Below are positions 58,439-64,000 of a stretch of DNA of 64,000 bases, one piece after another. The notes beneath the pieces were generated by a model that was not told where the DNA came from, made no database searches, and worked only from the letters and a program-made list of their open reading frames with translations. Origin of the DNA: Ardenticatenaceae bacterium (GTDB lineage Bacteria; Chloroflexota; Anaerolineae; Promineifilales; Promineifilaceae); NCBI GenBank assembly GCA_020634455.1, contig JACKBQ010000002.1:1-64000 (forward strand), given 5' to 3'. Positions within the stretch are counted from its first letter, which is position 1; the number at the start of each line of letters is the position of its first letter. The translations under genes and the position numbers were made by a program.

Positions 58439-61369
58439 ATGAGTGTAAAACACGGTTTTGAACTGATACGCGAAGAAGAAATTGAAGAACGGAACACCAC
58501 GGCCCGACTGTATCGCCATCTCAAGAGCGGCGCGGAGCTGCTTTCCTTAGAAAATGATGACGAAAATAAATCGTTTGGCATTGTGTTCCGCACGCCACCG
58601 GAAGATTCAACCGGGTTGCCGCACATTATGGAGCATTCGGTGCTGGGCGGCTCGAAGAAGTATCCGCTGAAGGAGCCGTTTGTGGAACTGGTGAAGGGGT
58701 CGATGAAGACCTTTTTGAATGCGTTCACTTCGGCAGACATGACATCGTACCCGGTGGCCAGTACCAACACGCAGGATTTTTACAATCTGGTGGATGTGTA
58801 CCTGGACGCGGTGCTGAATCCGCTGATTACGCCGAATCATTTGGCGCAAGAAGGGTGGCATCTGGAGCTGGAAAAGCTGGAGGACCCGCTGATTTACAAA
58901 GGCGTGGTGTTCAATGAGATGAAAGGTGCTTACTCCTCGCCGGAGGGGTTGCTGTATCGCCAGATCAAGAGTGTAATGTTTCCGGATAATGCGTACCGGA
59001 ATGATTCGGGCGGCGACCCGGAGGTGATGCCGAATCTGACGTATGAACAGTTCCGCAGCTTTCACGAGACGTATTACCATCCGTCCAATTCGCGAATTGT
59101 GTTTTACGGGGATGACGATCCGGAGAAGCGTCTGGAAATGGCGGATAGCTATTTGCGGGAATTTGATAAGGTGGATGTGTCGGAAACGGCCGTTCCCCTT
59201 CACCAACCCTTCGAAAAACCCCAACATTTCACCTTTCCCTACTCGGTTGAAGCCGATGGCGACAACAGCGAGAAGCATTACGTGACGGTCAACTGGGTGC
59301 TGCCGCCCAGCGACGACGACATCGTGTTGCAGCGCGCGCTCAGTGTGCTGTCGGTGACGCTGCTGGGCACGGCCGGGTCGCCGCTGCGCAAGGCGCTGGT
59401 AGATTCTGGTTTGGGTGACGATGTGATTGGCGGCGGCTACTCCAGCCGGATGCGCCAGGGCACCTTCTCTGTAGGCATGAAGGGCGTGAAGGTTGAAAAT
59501 ATTGAGGCCGTAGAGCGGCTGATTGTGTACACGCTGCGCAAGCTGGCAGACGAAGGGTTTGAGCCAGAAGCGGTGGAAGCGGCCGTTAACAGCATCGAGT
59601 TCAGTCTGCGGGAGAACAACACCGGTTCCTTCCCGCGCGGCCTCAGCCTGATGTTTGGGGCGATGTCTAACTGGATTCACGATTTGGACCCGCTGGAGTC
59701 GTTGAAGTTTGAGGGGGTGTTGGCCACCGTAAAAGAAAAAATCGCTGACGACCCGATGTACCTGCCCAACCTGATCCATACCTGCCTGCTGCAAAACAAC
59801 CATCGCGGTACCGTCGTTTTGGAACCGGACCCCACTTTGCAACAGCGGCAAGAAACGGCCGAAAAAGAAAAACTGGCCGCCATCAAAGCTCGTCTGAACG
59901 AGGCGCAGCTCAACGACATCATCCGCCAGACGCAGGCACTGAAAGCACTGCAAGAAAAGCCGGACGATCCAGAAACAGTTGCCCTGCTGCCCCGGCTGAC
60001 GCTGGCCGATCTGGATAAAGAAAATAAACCAATCCCCACCGAAGAAACGGAAGCCGCCGGAGTACGCACGCTGTTCCACGATTTGTTCACCAACGGCATC
60101 GTATACCTGGAATTGGGGATGAACTTGCACACCCTGCCCGCGGATTTGCTGCCGTACGTGAAGCTGTTTGGCCGTGCCCTGGTGGAAATTGGCACCGAGA
60201 CGCAAGATTTTGTGCAGCTTCAACAGCGAATCGGCCGTTCGACGGGCGGCATTTACCCCACGACGCTCATCTCCGCTAAGCGCGGCGAAAAAGAGGCCGC
60301 CACCTGGCTCTTTTTGCGTGGCAAGGCGGCCATGAGCCAGGCACAGGAGATGCTGGACATTATGCGCGATGTGCTGCTGACGGTGAAGCTGGACAACCAG
60401 GACCGGTTCCGCCAGATGGTGCTGCGCGCCAAGGCGGGCGTGGAATCGGGGTTAGTGCCCAGCGGACACGCGGTGGCCAATCGCCGTCTGCGCAGCTACT
60501 TTTCAGAATCGTCCTGGGTGGGCGAGCAGATGAACGGCATCGCCTACCTCTTCTTTTTGCGCCAGTTGGCGGAGCAGGTGGAGGCAGCTTGGCCATCGGT
60601 GCTGGCCAAGCTGGAGGCGGTGCGGGCCATTTTGGCAAGCCGCCAAAACATGCTGGCGAATGTGACGCTGGACCACGAAAGCTGGCACTCTTTTAGGCCG
60701 CAGTTGGCGAATTTGCTGGGGCAGATGCCGGATGTTCCGGTTAAAATGCAGATGTGGGATTGGAAACGGCCGTTCCAAAACGAAGGCCTCACCATCCCTG
60801 CCCAGGTCAACTACGTGGCTAAAGGCGGCAATCTATACGATTTGGGCTATCAGGAGCATGGCTCCGTCTCCGCCATCCTCAACTACCTGCGCACCAGCTA
60901 CCTATGGGAGAAAATCCGGGTGCAGGGCGGCGCGTACGGGGCGATGGTCGGCTTTAGCAACTACACTGGTGTGCTCAGTTACTACTCGTACCGCGACCCC
61001 AACCTGCTGCAAACGGTGGCTGTGTACGACAATGTGGCCCAATTTTTGCAGCGCGGCGTCTCCGACGACGACCTGACGAAGAGCATCATCGGGGCGATTA
61101 GCGCGATTGACAACTACCAATTGCCAGACGCCAAAGGGTACACAGCCATGAGCCGCCTGCTGGTCAACAGTAGCGACGACTATCGCCAAAAAATGCGCGA
61201 CCAGATTTTGGGCGCAACCGAAGCCGATTTTGTCCGGTTTGGCGAGGCGGTGGCTGGCTTGGCGGAATCTGATGACACGATTGTGACGGTTCTTGGTTCG
61301 GCCGAGGCGATGAAGACGGCCAACGCCGCTCGTGGCGACGATTGGCTGCACGTGACCAAGGTTTTGTAG
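58439..61369 (+). CDS. M16C-family zinc metalloprotease (PreP-like)
   Basis: 976 residues, full length for presequence-protease-like M16C. The inverted zinc motif HIMEHSVLGGSKKYPLKEPFVELVKGSM (His-x-x-Glu-His) lies near 60, with the distal Glu expected in GVVFNEMKGAYSSPE. STNTQDFYNLVDVYLDAV and the M16C-associated linker (about 460-510, QTQALKALQEKPDD) are present. The second half is the inactive partner domain (RVQGGAYGAMVGFSNYTGVLSYYSYRDPN). Such proteases degrade peptides, including leader peptides, in a closed chamber. GAAGGAACC precedes the ATG. It lies inside the trp gene run with no evident link. Confidence 0.95.
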   Translation: MSVKHGFELIREEEIEERNTTARLYRHLKSGAELLSLENDDENKSFGIVFRTPPEDSTGLPHIMEHSVLGGSKKYPLKEPFVELVKGSMKTFLNAFTSADMTSYPVASTNTQDFYNLVDVYLDAVLNPLITPNHLAQEGWHLELEKLEDPLIYKGVVFNEMKGAYSSPEGLLYRQIKSVMFPDNAYRNDSGGDPEVMPNLTYEQFRSFHETYYHPSNSRIVFYGDDDPEKRLEMADSYLREFDKVDVSETAVPLHQPFEKPQHFTFPYSVEADGDNSEKHYVTVNWVLPPSDDDIVLQRALSVLSVTLLGTAGSPLRKALVDSGLGDDVIGGGYSSRMRQGTFSVGMKGVKVENIEAVERLIVYTLRKLADEGFEPEAVEAAVNSIEFSLRENNTGSFPRGLSLMFGAMSNWIHDLDPLESLKFEGVLATVKEKIADDPMYLPNLIHTCLLQNNHRGTVVLEPDPTLQQRQETAEKEKLAAIKARLNEAQLNDIIRQTQALKALQEKPDDPETVALLPRLTLADLDKENKPIPTEETEAAGVRTLFHDLFTNGIVYLELGMNLHTLPADLLPYVKLFGRALVEIGTETQDFVQLQQRIGRSTGGIYPTTLISAKRGEKEAATWLFLRGKAAMSQAQEMLDIMRDVLLTVKLDNQDRFRQMVLRAKAGVESGLVPSGHAVANRRLRSYFSESSWVGEQMNGIAYLFFLRQLAEQVEAAWPSVLAKLEAVRAILASRQNMLANVTLDHESWHSFRPQLANLLGQMPDVPVKMQMWDWKRPFQNEGLTIPAQVNYVAKGGNLYDLGYQEHGSVSAILNYLRTSYLWEKIRVQGGAYGAMVGFSNYTGVLSYYSYRDPNLLQTVAVYDNVAQFLQRGVSDDDLTKSIIGAISAIDNYQLPDAKGYTAMSRLLVNSSDDYRQKMRDQILGATEADFVRFGEAVAGLAESDDTIVTVLGSAEAMKTANAARGDDWLHVTKVL

Positions 61370-61385
61370 AAAAGGAATAATTGCG

Positions 61386-62411
61386 ATGGAGATTAAAGAA
61401 GCGATTGCTGCGGTGATAAACGGCCGTAACCTCACCCTACCACAAGCCGAAGCGGTCATGGACAGCATCATGAGCGGCGGCGCGACGGATGCCCAAATTG
61501 GCAGCTACCTCACCGCCCTGCGCATGAAAGGCGAAACCTGGGCCGAAATCGCGGGCAGCGCCAAATCGATGCGACGCCACGTGGTAGAGGTCAACATTCC
61601 GCACCTCGCCAGCGGCGAAATGGTGGTGGACACCTGCGGCACCGGTGGTGATGGCAAGCACACCTTCAATATTTCCACAACGGCCGCTTTCGTCGTAGCG
61701 GGTCACGGCGTAAAAGTGGCCAAACACGGCAACCGCGCCGCCAGCAGCAAATCTGGCTCCGCCGATGTGCTCATGGCTTTGGGCGGCAACCTCGATCTTA
61801 ACGCAGAGCAGGTGGCCGAATGCATTGACGAGGTGGGTATTGGCTTTTTGTACGCCGTCAAGCACCATCCCGCCATGCGCTTTGCCATTGGGCCGCGCCG
61901 CGAAATTGGCCAGCGCACCATCTTCAACGTGCTGGGGCCGCTCACCAATCCCGCCGGAGCTACGCACCAACTCATCGGCGTGTACGATGCGGCGCTGACG
62001 GAACCGATGGCGATGGTGCTGGGCGAATTGGGCAGCAAAGCCGCCTTCGTGGTGCACGGGGCCGATGGCCTGGACGAACTCTCCACCACGGGCGTGAATC
62101 GGCTCAGTCATTGGCACAACGGCAGCGTCACCACCCGCGATTTTGATCCGCTGGAGCTGAACCTGCCCCGCGCCACCATTGACGATTTTGTGGGCGGTAC
62201 GCCGGAAGAAAATGCCCAAATCACGCACGACATCTTGAGCGGCAAAGACAAAGGGCCGCGCCGGGACATCGTGCTGCTCAACGCCGCCGCTGCGCTGAGC
62301 GTAGACTGCAACGATTGGCCCGCTGGCCTGGCCGAAGCCCGCGAATCGATCGACAGCGGCGCGGCGCTGGACACGCTCAATCGCTGGATCGAAAAGACGA
62401 ATCGTGTCTGA
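61386..62411 (+). CDS. trpD: Anthranilate phosphoribosyltransferase
   Basis: 341 residues. It adds phosphoribose from PRPP to anthranilate. The PRPP loop is VVDTCGTGGDGKHTFNISTTAAFVVAGHGVKVAKHGNRAASSKSGSADVL. FLYAVKHHPAMRFAIGPRREIGQRTIFNVLGPLTNPA and GADGLDELS follow, all diagnostic. AAAGGAATAATTGCG precedes the ATG, 16 bp after the protease stop. It overlaps the Nudix gene by 8 bp. Confidence 0.96.
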   Translation: MEIKEAIAAVINGRNLTLPQAEAVMDSIMSGGATDAQIGSYLTALRMKGETWAEIAGSAKSMRRHVVEVNIPHLASGEMVVDTCGTGGDGKHTFNISTTAAFVVAGHGVKVAKHGNRAASSKSGSADVLMALGGNLDLNAEQVAECIDEVGIGFLYAVKHHPAMRFAIGPRREIGQRTIFNVLGPLTNPAGATHQLIGVYDAALTEPMAMVLGELGSKAAFVVHGADGLDELSTTGVNRLSHWHNGSVTTRDFDPLELNLPRATIDDFVGGTPEENAQITHDILSGKDKGPRRDIVLLNAAAALSVDCNDWPAGLAEARESIDSGAALDTLNRWIEKTNRV

Positions 62412-63168
62412 GATTCCTTACAAAACCGATTGGCATGGTGGCGTTTTCCCCGACATGCTGGCTTTTTCGCAGAACGGCACCGATTTTGGCGCGGCGCTGG
62501 CTGCGTCCTTGCAGAATTGGTCGGCGGCGGGATGGCGTTTTGTCTGGCTGGAATTTTCGCTGGAAAATGCGGCGCTCATTGCCCAGGCAGCGGCGCAGGG
62601 ATTTGCCTATCATCACATCAACAACGGCACACTGACGATGCTGCACCGTCTGACGGCCGAGACCGAGGGGCCGCCGGATGCGTCGCATTATGTGGGCGTT
62701 GGTGGGATTGTGATCAACGGCCGTAACCAACTCCTCACCATCCGCGAAAAATATTTTGGCGATCGGCCTGCTTTTTACAAGTTTCCGGGCGGATATGTCC
62801 ACCCCGGTGAACATTTGGCCGAGGCGATTGTGCGTGAAGTTTGGGAGGAAACGGCCGTTCAAACCCAATTTGATGGCGTAGTTGGTGTCCGCCACTGGCA
62901 TGTGGATCGCTTTGGCAAATCCGACCTCTACTTTGTCTGCCGCCTGACGCCGCTTTCGGAAGAAATTCAGCCGCAGGATTCCGAAATCGCTGAATGTGTC
63001 TGGATGCCGGTTGCCCAATTTTTGCAGCACGAAGAAGTGAGTGCATTTAACCGAAATTTTGTAGAATTGGCGCTGGAAAAGACGGGGTTGCTAACGGCCG
63101 TATTTCCCGATTATCCTGGTGTGGAGAGGCAGGCAGCCATTGAGCTGCTGTTGCCAAGCAAGGAATAA
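62404..63168 (+). CDS. Nudix hydrolase with an altered Nudix box
   Basis: 254 residues. The N-terminal about 90 residues (DMLAFSQNGTDFGAALAASLQNWSAAGWRFVWLEF) resemble the pre-Nudix domain of Nudt6/ADP-ribose-type proteins. The Nudix domain (about 96-235) has box GGYVHPGEHLAEAIVREVWEETAVQ, which matches G-x5-E-x7-R-E-V-x-E-E-x but has Ala where the consensus Gly stands. That Ala is encoded by an ACGGCCGT copy (62851). Metal-binding Glu residues are intact, so activity is still likely. Starts inside trpD (8-bp overlap). Substrate unknown, perhaps a nucleoside-diphosphate derivative. Confidence 0.9.
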   Translation: MSEIPYKTDWHGGVFPDMLAFSQNGTDFGAALAASLQNWSAAGWRFVWLEFSLENAALIAQAAAQGFAYHHINNGTLTMLHRLTAETEGPPDASHYVGVGGIVINGRNQLLTIREKYFGDRPAFYKFPGGYVHPGEHLAEAIVREVWEETAVQTQFDGVVGVRHWHVDRFGKSDLYFVCRLTPLSEEIQPQDSEIAECVWMPVAQFLQHEEVSAFNRNFVELALEKTGLLTAVFPDYPGVERQAAIELLLPSKE

Positions 63169-63171
63169 TAA

Positions 63172-64000
63172 ATGGTTGGCAAAGTGGTGCTGATTATTTT
63201 AAGTGTGGTGCTGTTGGCGATTGCGGGCGTTTACCTTTACCCCACGCCACAGCAGTCTTTTGCGGAAACGTATGCGCGGGTGGATGAGGCAACGGCCGTT
63301 TCCCTGCAAACCTTCCGCCAAAATCACCCGCCTCAGCAGTTGGAAGTAGCCGGAGAAACCTGGGAATACACTGTTTTTGGTGCAGGCGAGACGGTGCTGT
63401 TTTTGCACGGCATGACGGGCGCTTACGACATCTGGTGGCAGGTGATGGACAAGCTGGCGGCAGATTACCAGGTGATTTCTGTGACTTATCCGCCAGTGGA
63501 CAGTTTGGCGGGGATGGCCGAGGGGGTAACGGCCGTTCTGGACGCCGAGCAAATCGAGACGGTGCATCTGGTGGGCAGTTCGTTGGGCGGCTACTTTAGC
63601 CAATATTTGGTGGCTACCTATCCAGAGCGGGTAAAAACGGCCGTCTTTGCCAACACTTTCCCGCCCAACAACATCATCGCCGACGAAAACGAGACGTTGG
63701 GTGGGCTGCTGCCCATCATTCCCGAATGGGCCGTGATGGGCGTGCTCAAGGGCAGCGCAGAAGATTCGCTGTATTCGGCGGCGGGCAATTCAGAGCTGGT
63801 GCGGGCGTATGTGCTGGAAATGGCGTACGGCCGTATGAGCAAAGCGCAGTTCATGGCTCGTTACCACGCCGTCATCGATCCGTTTGAGCCGCCCGATTTG
63901 ACAGCCTTGGGCATCCCGGCGATGATTATTGAGGCAGACAATGACCCGCTGGTGGCCGAACCATTGCGCGAACTGTTGAAGACAACTTACCCGGAAACGG
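63172..64000 (+). CDS. Alpha/beta hydrolase, N-terminally anchored, truncated by window end
   Basis: About 276 residues are visible from the ATG at 63172, 3 bp after the Nudix stop with AAGGA upstream; no stop before 64000. N-terminal membrane anchor KVVLIILSVVLLAIAGVYLYP. Oxyanion-hole VLFLHGMTGAYDIWW and nucleophile elbow VGSSLGGYFSQYL (Ser). Acid-loop region GIPAMIIEADNDPLVAE. The His has not been reached. Four exact ACGGCCGT copies are in frame (63292, 63529, 63637, 63827) and the final bases GAAACGG probably begin another. Likely co-transcribed with trpD and the Nudix gene. Substrate unknown. Confidence 0.85.
   Translation, partial: MVGKVVLIILSVVLLAIAGVYLYPTPQQSFAETYARVDEATAVSLQTFRQNHPPQQLEVAGETWEYTVFGAGETVLFLHGMTGAYDIWWQVMDKLAADYQVISVTYPPVDSLAGMAEGVTAVLDAEQIETVHLVGSSLGGYFSQYLVATYPERVKTAVFANTFPPNNIIADENETLGGLLPIIPEWAVMGVLKGSAEDSLYSAAGNSELVRAYVLEMAYGRMSKAQFMARYHAVIDPFEPPDLTALGIPAMIIEADNDPLVAEPLRELLKTTYPET

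Noticed and set aside
58607..60223. 538-codon frame antisense to the M16C protease
   Set aside because: A mirror frame produced by GC-rich codon use; Arg/Gln/His-rich without domains.

Overview
The window looks like a chromosome segment of an uncultured or little-studied Chloroflexota bacterium (Anaerolineae/Ardenticatenia-like). This is inferred from gene families, moderately high GC, many small palindromic intergenic repeats, a T-box-controlled trp locus with a TrpB2-type enzyme, and lone two-component and lipoprotein genes; no rRNA gene is present to prove it. The most unusual signal is at DNA level. The 8-bp palindrome ACGGCCGT occurs about 105 times by hand count, roughly once per 0.6 kb, where one or two copies are expected by chance. 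It lies in genes (all three reading frames) and between genes, but is absent from the IS4-type insertion and from a probably recent two-gene insert. It behaves like the HIP1 element of cyanobacteria or an uptake/organising sequence.

Layout. 1-1229: an IS110-family element whose 5' leader folds into a complete bridge RNA; its donor and target guides match the element's own end and the right flank of this insertion. 1264-4457: alpha/beta hydrolase and a membrane-anchored two-domain protein. 4458-6816: phage-type antirepressor and an IS4-family element. 6855-9853: response regulator/histidine kinase pair and TrhO tRNA hydroxylase. 10018-15022: secreted His/Gly-rich protein, leaderless Crp/Fnr regulator, PRC-barrel-like protein, NnrS-like membrane protein, a DUF2442/DUF4160 pair between direct repeats, and a lipoprotein. 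15198-21212: divergent glycerol-phosphate locus (glpK and MIP channel leftward; AGPS-like oxidase and glpD rightward) with a paired operator between the arms. 21286-27015: small TM protein, FmdE-like protein, beta-propeller protein, secreted protein, lipoprotein. 27050-36250 (all leftward): miaA, yraN, glycosyltransferase, cinA-like, cNMP-binding protein, dipeptidase, GNAT, pyrB, pyrC. 36598-48244: a 3074-residue NRPS (A-T-C-A-T-C-A-T-TE, Cys nucleophile in the TE), then a small conserved protein, an AviRa-like rRNA methyltransferase and a LysE-type exporter. 48396-50826: metY-metA. 51262-64000: aroQ, a small membrane protein, then a tryptophan locus (promoter, tRNA-Trp T-box, trpB2, trpE, trpS, trpG, GNAT, M16C protease, trpD, Nudix, truncated hydrolase).

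A second theme is repeats at gene ends. At least six families of short inverted or tandem repeats sit at or over stop codons (TrhO, TrpB2, TrpS, AGPS-like oxidase, YraN, MetY, PyrC), some supplying the stop codon itself. The pathways fit together simply: glycerol uptake and phosphorylation feeding G3P dehydrogenase; the first two pyrimidine-ring enzymes; methionine assimilation; and aromatic amino acid synthesis with tryptophan genes sensed through uncharged tRNA-Trp.
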